Shown here piece by piece: positions 1 to 8,557 of a stretch of DNA of 44,355 bases. The DNA is taken from the NCBI GenBank assembly GCA_902551215.1, contig CACDCI010000003.1, positions 1 to 44,355 of the forward strand. The letters run 5' to 3'. This DNA is from an uncultured Pelagibacteraceae bacterium. GTDB lineage: Bacteria; Pseudomonadota; Alphaproteobacteria; Pelagibacterales; Pelagibacteraceae. The notes beneath the pieces are model-generated. The model saw only the letters and a program-made list of their open reading frames with translations, was not told the origin of the DNA and made no database searches. The translations under genes were made by a program, and so were the position numbers. Position 1 is the first letter of the stretch, and every line of letters begins with the position of its first letter.

Positions 1-80
1 CTGTCAAATTTTTCAAAAGCGGCAATGCTTAATTTTTTAGAACTTAAATCTATATAAATATCAAAATTTTTTTTACTCAT
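1..80 (-). CDS. ftsA: Cell division protein FtsA, N-terminal fragment (cut by window edge)
   Basis: Only the first 26 codons are inside the window, starting at the ATG at 78-80 on the minus strand. The peptide starts MSKKNFDIYIDLSSKKLSIA, which fits the first beta strands of the actin-like fold of FtsA, the protein that tethers FtsZ to the membrane. The start overlaps the ftsQ stop by 8 bases, so translation is probably coupled. The call leans on position directly after ftsQ in a dcw operon, because the visible peptide is short. Whether an ftsZ copy follows ftsA cannot be seen. Confidence 0.75.
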   Translation of the reverse strand, partial: MSKKNFDIYIDLSSKKLSIAAFEKFD

Positions 81-762
81 TGGTTGAAATCACATTGTTA
101 TAAATTCTTAAATCAATAATTTTTTTGTTTTTAAAATTCTCATTAGTGGTCATTTGATGTGATAAATTTAGTACTTTTAATAAATTTTTTTGAGGAAGTT
201 TAATTAATATATCTTTATTAGTTTTAATGTCCCATCTTCCAGATGGAAAAAAATATAGCTCTGAAATTTCTTCAAAATTAAATTTAGAATTAACAATAAT
301 TTTTGTAAAACTAATAAATTCTTCAATTTTAACTTTTCCAAATACGTAAGGTAAATTTTTATCATAAGTTTGAAAATTAATTAACTTTCCATTAGATCCA
401 ATAAAAAATTTTTTTGCGTTGTAGTTAGTAACCGCTAAAAACTTCGTTTTTTTAATTTTTACTTCAATAGTATTTGGATAAATTTTTTTAACTTTGAAAG
501 AATGAACTAAACTATTTTTTTCTAAAACATTTGTAAAATAATCCTTATTTATAAAAAATAAATTTTTTTGACTTATTAATCTATTAAATTCTTTAGAAAT
601 ATTAAAATTATTTTCATCGTTAAGTCCATAAACCTTAATTTGATTAATTTTTAATTTTAGGTATCCAGAATTGCTTAATATTACATTGTTAGTTGTAGTT
701 AAAAAAAATAGTAAAAATAAATATATAAATAATTTTTTTTTTTTATCTATTCGTTGAAGCAT
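73..762 (-). CDS. ftsQ: Cell division protein FtsQ
   Basis: A 229-residue bitopic protein: a short Lys-rich cytoplasmic tail, one membrane segment at about residues 10-30, then a periplasmic part that begins with a POTRA-like stretch (KINQIKVYGL). The family links early and late divisome proteins through FtsB/FtsL. Sequence conservation in FtsQ is low, so the call combines topology with position between ddl and ftsA, the standard place. It is somewhat shorter than typical alphaproteobacterial FtsQ. The ATG at 760-762 lies inside the last codons of ddl (20-base overlap). A run of 12 T on the plus strand (733-744) encodes the Lys-rich tail. Confidence 0.85.
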   Translation of the reverse strand: MLQRIDKKKKLFIYLFLLFFLTTTNNVILSNSGYLKLKINQIKVYGLNDENNFNISKEFNRLISQKNLFFINKDYFTNVLEKNSLVHSFKVKKIYPNTIEVKIKKTKFLAVTNYNAKKFFIGSNGKLINFQTYDKNLPYVFGKVKIEEFISFTKIIVNSKFNFEEISELYFFPSGRWDIKTNKDILIKLPQKNLLKVLNLSHQMTTNENFKNKKIIDLRIYNNVISTNE

Positions 763-1663
763 CTTTTAAAATCCATTCAATTAAATCAATAAATTTCATT
801 CCTTTATAGTTTGCTATCTCTGGTACCAAAGAAAGTTTCATCATGCCTGGCTGTGTATTTGTTTCTAGTAAAAAAAATTTACCTTTGTAAAATTTAAAAT
901 CTGATCTTGTAACACCTCTACAGCCAATTAGTTCATGTGCTTTCAGTGCAATATTCATAACCTTTTGTAAATCTTTTTTACTCAGATCAACTGGGATTAT
1001 ATGCTTTGTTTTTGCCTTCTCATTATATTTAGCTTCATAATCATAAAATTTTCTTTTAGGTTTTAGTTCTATTGCTCCTAGTTTCCTTTTGCCTAATATT
1101 GCAACCTGTATTTCTCTTCCCGGAATAAATTCTTCAATCAAAATCTCTTTATAAAATATTAACTTTTTTAAATTTTTAATAAAATTTCTTTTAGTGCAAA
1201 TAAAAACATTGACACTAGATCCTTCATTGATTGGCTTTATAACAACTGGGAATTTCAATTTTCTTTGCGTCTTAATTATAATATTTTTTTTAATTTTATT
1301 ATTTTTAAATTTATATTTAAAATATTTTGGTGTTAGGATTTTTTTTTTTATATAAAGTTTTTTTGAAATTTCCTTATTCATAGCAATATATGATGCTATT
1401 ACTCCGGAATGCGTGTATTTCACTTTTTGTGATTCTAATATTGCCTGAATATATCCATCTTCTCCGAATTGTCCGTGTAAAGCGTTAAAAATAATATTTG
1501 GTTTAAAACTTTTAATATTTTTAATTAAATTACCATCTGGTTCGCAAATTTTAGTTTTATAATTTTTTTTTTTTAATTCTTTAAATACGCTTTTAGCTGT
1601 TTCTAAACTAATTAATCTTTCTTTAGAAATTCCTCCACCTAAAATTAAGATTTTTTTTTTCAT
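743..1663 (-). CDS. ddl: D-alanine--D-alanine ligase
   Basis: A 306-residue ATP-grasp ligase that joins two D-Ala to make the dipeptide used by MurF, in the cytoplasm. Seen: LNALHGQFGEDG near residue 60, the Ser loop EGSSVNVF in mid protein, EEFIPGREIQV, the Tyr-containing DYEAKYN, and the metal/phosphate motif ETNTQPGM near the C terminus. The usual sequence after PGM is T.HSLVP; here it is MKLSLVP, a modest deviation that keeps the Ser. Length matches DdlB. The ATG at 1661-1663 shares an ATGA with the murB stop, so coupled translation is likely. Confidence 0.95.
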   Translation of the reverse strand: MKKKILILGGGISKERLISLETAKSVFKELKKKNYKTKICEPDGNLIKNIKSFKPNIIFNALHGQFGEDGYIQAILESQKVKYTHSGVIASYIAMNKEISKKLYIKKKILTPKYFKYKFKNNKIKKNIIIKTQRKLKFPVVIKPINEGSSVNVFICTKRNFIKNLKKLIFYKEILIEEFIPGREIQVAILGKRKLGAIELKPKRKFYDYEAKYNEKAKTKHIIPVDLSKKDLQKVMNIALKAHELIGCRGVTRSDFKFYKGKFFLLETNTQPGMMKLSLVPEIANYKGMKFIDLIEWILKDASTNR

Positions 1664-2571
1664 TGAATGATTTCTATTTCGGTTTCTATATTGATGCCCG
1701 TTTTTAATTTTACATTTTTTTTAACAAACTCAATTAAATTTTTCATATCTTTGAAGGTGGCATTATTTTTATTTACAAAAAAATTACAATGTTTGTTAGA
1801 AATTTCAGCATCCCCAAACTTCGTATCCAAAGGGACAGATTTTTTAATTAATTCCCAAACTTTTTCATTTGTTTGTTTTATAGGATTTTTAAATGTGCTT
1901 CCTCCAGTTTTTATTTTTGTTGGTTGTGTGTAATCTTTTTTATTTTTTATAACTTTTATGTATTCTTGAATTTTTTTTTTTTTTTTAAATTCACCTTTGA
2001 ATGATCCACTTAAAAATATTAAATTTTTATCTAAATCATTTTCTCTATACGAAAAATTAATTTTAGATGCTTGAATAGTTATAATCTCTCCGTTTCTATC
2101 AATTGCTTGCACTGATACCAGAATATCTTTGAATTCTTTTTGAAAGCAGCCAGAATTCATTTTTAATCCACCTCCAACGGTTCCTGGAATGCAAGATAAA
2201 AATTCTAAACCACCTATATTATTTTCTGATGCAAATGATGATAAATTTTTATCAGTAGTTGCGCTTCCTGCTACAATTGTTTTGTTTGGTAATAGTGAAA
2301 TATTAGAAAAATTTTTTCCTAATTTAATAACAACTCCATTAAATACCCCATCATTTATAAGAATATTAGATCCTGCTCCTAATACAAAATATTTTTCTGT
2401 TTTGCCAAATTCTCTTAAAAAAGAAATAAGCTCATTTAAACTTTCTGGCTTAAAATATGCTTTTGTTTTACCACCAATATTAAACCAATTACTTTTCTTT
2501 AAATCATAATTAAAAACTAATTTTCCTTTAATTTTTTTTGAAAAATTTTCTAATTTGTCAATTTGCATCAT
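1660..2571 (-). CDS. murB: UDP-N-acetylenolpyruvoylglucosamine reductase MurB
   Basis: A 303-residue FAD enzyme that reduces UDP-GlcNAc-enolpyruvate to UDP-MurNAc. Seen in order: SNWFNIGGKTKAYFKP, the FAD-binding VLGAGSNILI, CIPGTVGGGLKMNSG, FSYREND with the active-site Arg, GGSTFKNP with the proton-donor Ser, and a terminal ETEIEII with the catalytic Glu. Two Met codons open the frame (MMQ); either could be used. The start overlaps murC by 4 bases (ATGA). A 16-base homopolymer (plus-strand T at 1971-1986) encodes five Lys in the middle of the gene and the frame stays open across it. Confidence 0.96.
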   Translation of the reverse strand: MMQIDKLENFSKKIKGKLVFNYDLKKSNWFNIGGKTKAYFKPESLNELISFLREFGKTEKYFVLGAGSNILINDGVFNGVVIKLGKNFSNISLLPNKTIVAGSATTDKNLSSFASENNIGGLEFLSCIPGTVGGGLKMNSGCFQKEFKDILVSVQAIDRNGEIITIQASKINFSYRENDLDKNLIFLSGSFKGEFKKKKKIQEYIKVIKNKKDYTQPTKIKTGGSTFKNPIKQTNEKVWELIKKSVPLDTKFGDAEISNKHCNFFVNKNNATFKDMKNLIEFVKKNVKLKTGINIETEIEIIQ

Positions 2572-3965
2572 ACCAAATTAGGTAGCTCTCTAATCCAATT
2601 TGAAATTGAACCTGCCCCCATGCCTATAACTATTTTTTTCCCATAAATATTTTGTTTTATAAATCTTGCAAGTTCATATTTGTTTTTAACTATAAAAACT
2701 TTTACTTTTGAATTATTAATTATTTCTCTTGCATAATTAAAATAGTTAAATCCAAGTTTTAATTTTTCACCAGCTGAATATACTGGGCATAAAACTACAC
2801 TATCTGCTTTTTTAAATGATTGGCTAAATTCTTTTCTAAGATCTTTTAATCTAGATATTCTGTGTGGTTGAAAAATACAAATTATCTCTTCTTTTTTATT
2901 ATAAACCTCCTTAACTCCATTCAAAACTTCTTCAATTTCTGTTGGATGATGCGCATAATCGTCATAAAATTCAGTTTCTCTATAGCTAAATATTTTATTA
3001 AATCTTCTTTGTACTCCTTTAAATTCTTTAAGACCTTTTTTAATAGTATCTTTTGATATCCCTATAGTTATAGCTACAGCGGCGGCAGCGGTAGCATTTC
3101 TAATATTGTGCAATCCTAGAAGTGGAATTGTTATATTTTTTATATATATTTGTTTTTTTCCAGGTAATCGAATGTCAAGATTAAACTTGGAAAAACTTCT
3201 TGATTGAAAAACATTTTTTATTTGAAATTGTGAATTTTTATTTACACCGTATGTATAATAATTTTTATTTTTAATTTTTTTAATTATTTGATTATTATTT
3301 TTATCATCTATACAAATAAATGATTTTCCAAATGATGGAACTTTTTCAATAAAATTTTGAAATAATTTTTTTAGTTTATCCATAGATTTATAATAATCCA
3401 TATGCTCTCGATCTATATTGGTTATAATTGAATATGTCGGAGGAACCTTTATAAAACTTCCATCTGACTCATCAGACTCTAAAATACACCAATTACTTTT
3501 TCCTAATCTTGCAGAATTATCAAAAGAATTTAATACACCACCATTAATAATTGTTGGATCTAATTTTGTTTTTGAAAAAATACTTGCAACAAGCGAGGTT
3601 GTTGTTGTTTTGCCGTGTGAACCAGCAACTACAATATTTTTTGTTAATAAAACAATATGCGCAAGCATATCACCTCTTTTATAAATAGGCAGTTGTTTTT
3701 TTCTTGCTGATAATATTTCGGGATTATTTTTTTTAATAGCTGATGAAATTACTAAAATTGTTGCTTTATTAATATTTTTTTTTTGATGTCCTATTGTCAC
3801 TTTAATTTTATTTTTTTTTAATCTTTCAATATTTTTATTTATTGAAATGTCACTACCTTGAATTCTAAAACCCATACCTTTCATTATTAAAGCAAGGCCA
3901 CTCATTCCAATTCCACCAATGCCAACAAAATGGATAGTTTCAGTTTTTGCTAATTCAATTTTCAT
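2568..3965 (-). CDS. murC: UDP-N-acetylmuramate--L-alanine ligase MurC
   Basis: A 465-residue Mur ligase that adds L-Ala to UDP-MurNAc using ATP. Seen: an N-terminal Rossmann motif HFVGIGGIGMSGLA, the P loop VAGSHGKTTTTS near residue 113, the ESDESDGSF segment, the NIDREHMDYY metal region, LLGLHNIRNATAA, and YDDYAHHPTEIE, which is characteristic of MurC. Full length for the family. The ATG at 3963-3965 lies within the last codons of murG (11-base overlap). Confidence 0.97.
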   Translation of the reverse strand: MKIELAKTETIHFVGIGGIGMSGLALIMKGMGFRIQGSDISINKNIERLKKNKIKVTIGHQKKNINKATILVISSAIKKNNPEILSARKKQLPIYKRGDMLAHIVLLTKNIVVAGSHGKTTTTSLVASIFSKTKLDPTIINGGVLNSFDNSARLGKSNWCILESDESDGSFIKVPPTYSIITNIDREHMDYYKSMDKLKKLFQNFIEKVPSFGKSFICIDDKNNNQIIKKIKNKNYYTYGVNKNSQFQIKNVFQSRSFSKFNLDIRLPGKKQIYIKNITIPLLGLHNIRNATAAAAVAITIGISKDTIKKGLKEFKGVQRRFNKIFSYRETEFYDDYAHHPTEIEEVLNGVKEVYNKKEEIICIFQPHRISRLKDLRKEFSQSFKKADSVVLCPVYSAGEKLKLGFNYFNYAREIINNSKVKVFIVKNKYELARFIKQNIYGKKIVIGMGAGSISNWIRELPNLV

Positions 3966-5031
3966 TAATCACACTTATAAGTTTTTCATTTGTATTGTCC
4001 CAAGTATTTTTACAACTAAAATTTCTCATACTATTTTTTTTTGATAAATAATCATCTTTATTCTGGATTATATTTATTAAATTATTTTCCAATGTATCAT
4101 CAGTAAGGTCATCTTGTTTCAATATCCAGCAACAATTCTTGTTTTTATAAAATAAAGCATTTTGAAATTGATGATCGTCCTTAGCAAATGGATAAGGGAT
4201 AGCTAAATATGGTATATTTAAATAAGTCAATTCTGATAAAGTTGACGCTCCAGCTCTTGTTATACACAAATTAGTATTACTAATAAATTTTAAAATATTT
4301 TCCTCAAAATTAAATAATTGATAAGAAATATTGTTTTGATTATAAAAATCCTCTAATTTTTTTTTATTTATAGAGCTAGTTTGCTGGCAAATATTCAATT
4401 TATATTTTTTTGATAAACTAATAATTGATTTTTTTAGTTTATTATCAAATAATTCTGCTCCTTGGCTGCCTCCTATGATTAAGAGATTAATTTCATTGTT
4501 TATTTCATTTTTATAATTTTTTGTAACTGAATAAAATTCTTTTCTAAGCAAAGAATCAATCAATAATATTTTGCTTAAGTATTTATTTGGAAAATTTATA
4601 ATTTTATCTGAATAGCAAAAAATTTTTTCCGTATACTTTAAAAAAATACTATTAACTCTACCTAAAACCATATTCGGTTCAAAAGAATAAATTTTTATAC
4701 TAAAAATTTTTGCAGCCATACATATTGGCAACGACATGTATCCTCCTGTAGAAATTAAAATTTCTATTCTATTTTTTTTTAAAAAAACTAAAGATTTAAT
4801 TATTGAAAAAAATAAAATAAACAAATTAAATGGTAATAAAAAAAAATTAGCTGTTAATTTTGGAGCATTAATAACAGTAAGTTTGTATTTTTCTAAATTT
4901 AAAAATCTGCATCCCCTTTTATCTGTAACAAAAAAAACATCAAATTTATCTTTTAATTGTTCATAAAATATTGTAGCTGGAATAACATGCCCTCCAGTTC
5001 CGCCAGTGCTTATTAAAATTTTTTTTTTCAT
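3955..5031 (-). CDS. murG: UDP-GlcNAc:lipid I N-acetylglucosaminyltransferase MurG
   Basis: A 358-residue GT28 glycosyltransferase that makes lipid II from lipid I on the inner face of the membrane. Seen: the N-terminal GGTGGHV loop at residues 10-16, a second glycine-rich loop GGSQGAELFD near residue 187, and the donor-binding region RAGASTLSEL followed by AIPYPFAKDDHQ, all typical of MurG. The ATG at 5029-5031 directly abuts the ftsW stop codon with no spacer. Confidence 0.97.
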   Translation of the reverse strand: MKKKILISTGGTGGHVIPATIFYEQLKDKFDVFFVTDKRGCRFLNLEKYKLTVINAPKLTANFFLLPFNLFILFFSIIKSLVFLKKNRIEILISTGGYMSLPICMAAKIFSIKIYSFEPNMVLGRVNSIFLKYTEKIFCYSDKIINFPNKYLSKILLIDSLLRKEFYSVTKNYKNEINNEINLLIIGGSQGAELFDNKLKKSIISLSKKYKLNICQQTSSINKKKLEDFYNQNNISYQLFNFEENILKFISNTNLCITRAGASTLSELTYLNIPYLAIPYPFAKDDHQFQNALFYKNKNCCWILKQDDLTDDTLENNLINIIQNKDDYLSKKNSMRNFSCKNTWDNTNEKLISVINEN

Positions 5032-6157
5032 TTATTGGCTAATTCTTCTTTTTGTAAGATTTAAAATAATACCTGACAAAATTGCCGTTCCTAATATTGA
5101 AGATCCACCATAACTCAAAAATGGCAAAGTCATTCCTGTAGTTGGAAATAATCTTATGTTAACACCAATATGAATTAAAGCTTGAAATAATATAATTGAA
5201 ATTGATCCCACGAGAATTAATTTTATTTTATCATTCTTTTCAAAGTATAATTTTTTAAATACTTGATAAATAAAAAATAAAAAAATTATCATTAAAATAA
5301 TTATGACTAATGCACCAAATTCTTCAGATATAACTGAAACAATATAATCTGTATGTGCTTCAGGAACTCTATTTTTTAAAATACCTTCTCCGATTCCTTT
5401 TCCAAAAAAACCACCATTTATTATTGCTTCTGAAGCTTTCTCTGATTGATAATTGTTACCAGAAGAAGGATCAAAAAATGACTTAAGTCTAATTAAAATA
5501 TAACTAAATTTTGAAACATAAAATACAAGATAAAGTAAAAAAGTTAGCATCATTCCAAAAAATAAAAAGAAAAAAAATAGGTTAATCCCAGAAATAAAAA
5601 TTAAAGTTAACCAGGTTAAAAAAAACTAAAAAAGTTTGACCAATATCCGGTTGTGTAATTAAAAGAAAAATAATTGGCATAATTACAATAAAGCTCAAAA
5701 AATATTTATAATAAAGACTGCTATTTTTTTCTGAACTTAAAATCGATGCAATAATTACAATAATAAAAGGTTTTAAAAGTTCTATTGGCTGAAATCTGGG
5801 TAAAAAAAGAAACTCCAACCATCTTTTTGATCCTTTGACTTCAATGCCAATAATTGGAACCAATGATAAAGAAATAAAACAAACAAAAAATAATATAATT
5901 GAAATTATAAATAAATTATCTTTGTTAATTGATGAAAAAAAAATTATAAAAAAAATACCAATGCCAATATAAAAAAAGTGTTTGAAAAAAAAATGATAAC
6001 TGTTCGTATTTAATTTATCTGAGGCAATTAATGATGTAGAAACTAATGAAAAAAACAAACCAAGACAAAATAATAAAATAATTAAAAAAAATATTGATTT
6101 ATCAATATTTTTCCACCATCCATAGTATAACTTATAAACAAAGGTACTATCTTGCAT
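5032..6157 (-). CDS. ftsW: Lipid II polymerase FtsW, interrupted by an apparent single-base frameshift
   Basis: SEDS-family glycan polymerase of the divisome. It lies in two frames: codons from the ATG at 6155-6157 down to a stop at 5582, then the rest down to 5032. Dropping one A from the A8 run at 5618-5625 (U8 in the mRNA) joins the frames: QTFLVF continues as LTWLTLIFISGI through to FDPSSGNNYQ, GGFFGKGIGEG and PFLSYGGSS, hallmark FtsW segments. The joined product, about 375 residues, has normal length and membrane segments. Both halves look conserved, so this is either a sequencing or assembly error at a homopolymer, a recent mutation, or slippage decoding. The gene overlaps murD by 11 bases and abuts murG. 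Confidence 0.9.
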
Positions 6158-7472
6158 TTAATATAATTTTTAAATTTAATTTTTTTATAAGTTTATTAAA
6201 TTTTTCCCCTCTATCTTCAAAATTTTTAAAACTATCAAATGAAGCTGCTGAAGGGCTAAACAAAATTGTTTTATGTTCTTTTTCTTTTTTTTTTACTTTT
6301 ATATCAAAAATAATTTTTTTTATCGCTTGTTTTAAATCATCAAAATGTTCATATTTTATTTTATTTTTTAATTCTTTGATAAAGGAATGTTTATTTTTAC
6401 CAAATATGTAAGCTTTAATGTTTGAGCATTCTTTTTTAGACATTAAAAATTTATCACCAGACTTAGGTATGCCACCCACAATCCAATAAACTTTTTTTAA
6501 AGATTTAAGAATATTTGTAGAAGATGAATAGCTTGTTGACTTTGAATCATTAATTAAAGTTAATTTTTTAGATTTATAAATTATTTGTTGTCTAAATTTT
6601 AATCCTTTAAATCTATTAAGCACTTTAAATAAAATACTTTTATTTACATTCAGTTTTTTAAGAACCGAAAAAATATATAATAAATTTTTTTTATTACCTT
6701 CGGTTAAAAAATATGCATTTTTTATTTTTAGCAGATCTTGATTCGTTTCTTTTATATTAACGTTAATTATTTTTGAATTTAATTTTTTTTTCTTAATTTC
6801 TTTTTTTAAAAGTTTATTATTTAAATCGAAAAATGAATAATCTTTATTAGTCTGATTTCTAATTAATTTAAATTTTGCTTTAACATAGCTTGCAAATGTT
6901 CCATGACGCTCCAAATGATCAGGAGTAATATTTAATATTGCTGCATAATTTGCTTTGAAATTTTTACTATATTGTATTTGGTAAGAAGAGGCTTCTATTA
7001 CAAAAATTGTTTTGGGAGTAATTTTTCTTTCAGATAAAATCGGATTACCAATATTTCCTGTTAATCTTACATCCTTTTTTTGTTTTTTCAAAACATCAAA
7101 TAAAATCTTTGCTGTAGTTGATTTTCCATTTGTTCCAGTAATAGTAATATTTTTATTTTCAGAGTAATGACTGTAAAAAACATCTAAATCAGTAATTATT
7201 TTTTTAAAATTTTTTTTTAAAAAGTTTTTTAAGAGACATTTTTCAATATTAATCCCGGGGCTGACTAACACAAAATCAATATTAATCTTATTAAAATGAT
7301 TTAATTTAATTATTAATTTTTTAATTTTTTTATTTTGAATAATATTTTTTTTATCGTCATATAAATAAACATCATTATTTTTCCTTAAAAAAAAATAACT
7401 AGAAAGACCACTTTTTCCTAATCCATAAATTAAAATTTTTTTTTTAAAAAAAATATTTTTGTTACCTATCAT
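6147..7472 (-). CDS. murD: UDP-N-acetylmuramoyl-L-alanine--D-glutamate ligase MurD
   Basis: Mur ligase adding D-Glu to UDP-MurNAc-L-Ala. Seen: an N-terminal IYGLGKSGLS nucleotide-fold motif, the P loop ITGTNGKSTT, a Glu/Ser region IEASSYQIQ, NITPDHLERH, and the C-terminal LFSPSAASFDSF, which marks MurD. The track frame runs up to a TTG at 7529. I choose the ATG at 7470-7472, because it forms a TAATG stop-start with mraY and places the Rossmann motif at the usual distance, giving 441 residues. Confidence 0.95.
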   Translation of the reverse strand: MIGNKNIFFKKKILIYGLGKSGLSSYFFLRKNNDVYLYDDKKNIIQNKKIKKLIIKLNHFNKINIDFVLVSPGINIEKCLLKNFLKKNFKKIITDLDVFYSHYSENKNITITGTNGKSTTAKILFDVLKKQKKDVRLTGNIGNPILSERKITPKTIFVIEASSYQIQYSKNFKANYAAILNITPDHLERHGTFASYVKAKFKLIRNQTNKDYSFFDLNNKLLKKEIKKKKLNSKIINVNIKETNQDLLKIKNAYFLTEGNKKNLLYIFSVLKKLNVNKSILFKVLNRFKGLKFRQQIIYKSKKLTLINDSKSTSYSSSTNILKSLKKVYWIVGGIPKSGDKFLMSKKECSNIKAYIFGKNKHSFIKELKNKIKYEHFDDLKQAIKKIIFDIKVKKKEKEHKTILFSPSAASFDSFKNFEDRGEKFNKLIKKLNLKIILNAR

Positions 7473-8557
7473 TATCTGAATTTTAATGTGGCCAAGCCAA
7501 TCATTGCCAATATAATTGAAATTATCCAAAATCTAATAACCACAGTTGACTCTGGCCAACCTTTTTTTTCAAAGTGATGGTGTATGGGGGCCATTTTAAA
7601 AATTCTTTTGCCAGTTAATTTATAGGAAAAAACTTGAACAATTACAGATACTGCTTCAAGAACAAATAGACCTCCTGTTATAGCGAGAACTATTTCATGT
7701 TTTGTAATAATTCCAACTGTACCTAGGGACCCTCCTAAAGCTAAAGAGCCTGTGTCACCCATAAATATTTTGGCAGGAGGTGCATTAAACCATAAAAAAC
7801 CTAAACAAGCTCCAATTATTGATCCCAAAAAAACAGCAACTTCACCAACTCCTTCAATATAAGGGATTTGAAGGTATTCTGAAAAAACAATGTTACCTGT
7901 AACATAGCTTATAAAAGCAAAACATGATGCAACAAGAATCACAGGAACAGTAGCTAAGCCATCTAATCCATCAGTTAAATTAACAGCGTTAGAAGATCCA
8001 ACAATTATAAAAGCCGCAAAAGGAATAAAAAACCAACCAAGATTTATCAATAAATTTTTAAAAAATGGAAAATATAAATACTCTAAATCAGAATGATCAG
8101 AAAATTTCATTAATATAAGTGTCCCTAGAACTGCAATTATAGTTTGAATTATTATTTTAAATCTAAATGAAACGCCAGATGAGTTGTTTAACTTAATTTT
8201 TTTATAATCATCATATGCTCCTAATAACCCAAAACTAGCAACAACAAATATCAGTGTCCAAATATATGGATTAGATAAATTACACCATAAAAAAACACCC
8301 GAGAACAGACCAATTAAAATTAAAACACCTCCCATTGTTGGTGTTCCAATTTTTTTAATTATATGATCATCAGGGCCATCTTTTCTTATTGGATTAATTA
8401 TTTGTTTTGCAGAAAAAAAATTTATAAAAGGTGTTCCAATTAAAAAAACTACAAACATGGATGTAAACATTGATAATCCAGTTCTTACTGTAAGATATTT
8501 AAATACATTTAAAAATGTAAAACTATCTACAAAATTTAAAATAAAGTTATAGAGCAT
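7472..8557 (-). CDS. mraY: Phospho-N-acetylmuramoyl-pentapeptide transferase MraY
   Basis: A 361-residue polytopic membrane enzyme that transfers phospho-MurNAc-pentapeptide to undecaprenyl phosphate, forming lipid I. Seen: GPDDHIIKKIGTPTMGG near the N terminus, the Asp motif YDDYKK, NLTDGLDGLA, FMGDTGSLALGG, and the cytoplasmic MAPIHHHFEKKGWPE, all diagnostic. About ten hydrophobic segments and full length. The ATG at 8555-8557 overlaps the murF end by 11 bases. Confidence 0.98.
   Translation of the reverse strand: MLYNFILNFVDSFTFLNVFKYLTVRTGLSMFTSMFVVFLIGTPFINFFSAKQIINPIRKDGPDDHIIKKIGTPTMGGVLILIGLFSGVFLWCNLSNPYIWTLIFVVASFGLLGAYDDYKKIKLNNSSGVSFRFKIIIQTIIAVLGTLILMKFSDHSDLEYLYFPFFKNLLINLGWFFIPFAAFIIVGSSNAVNLTDGLDGLATVPVILVASCFAFISYVTGNIVFSEYLQIPYIEGVGEVAVFLGSIIGACLGFLWFNAPPAKIFMGDTGSLALGGSLGTVGIITKHEIVLAITGGLFVLEAVSVIVQVFSYKLTGKRIFKMAPIHHHFEKKGWPESTVVIRFWIISIILAMIGLATLKFR

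Noticed and set aside
5582-6157. Treating the 191-residue frame as a complete small membrane protein
   Set aside because: It ends in the middle of a conserved FtsW segment, and deleting one base at the A8 run continues the FtsW sequence.
7472-7529. TTG start for murD at 7529 from the ORF track
   Set aside because: It lies 58 bases inside mraY; the ATG at 7470-7472 forms TAATG with the mraY stop and fits the family N terminus.
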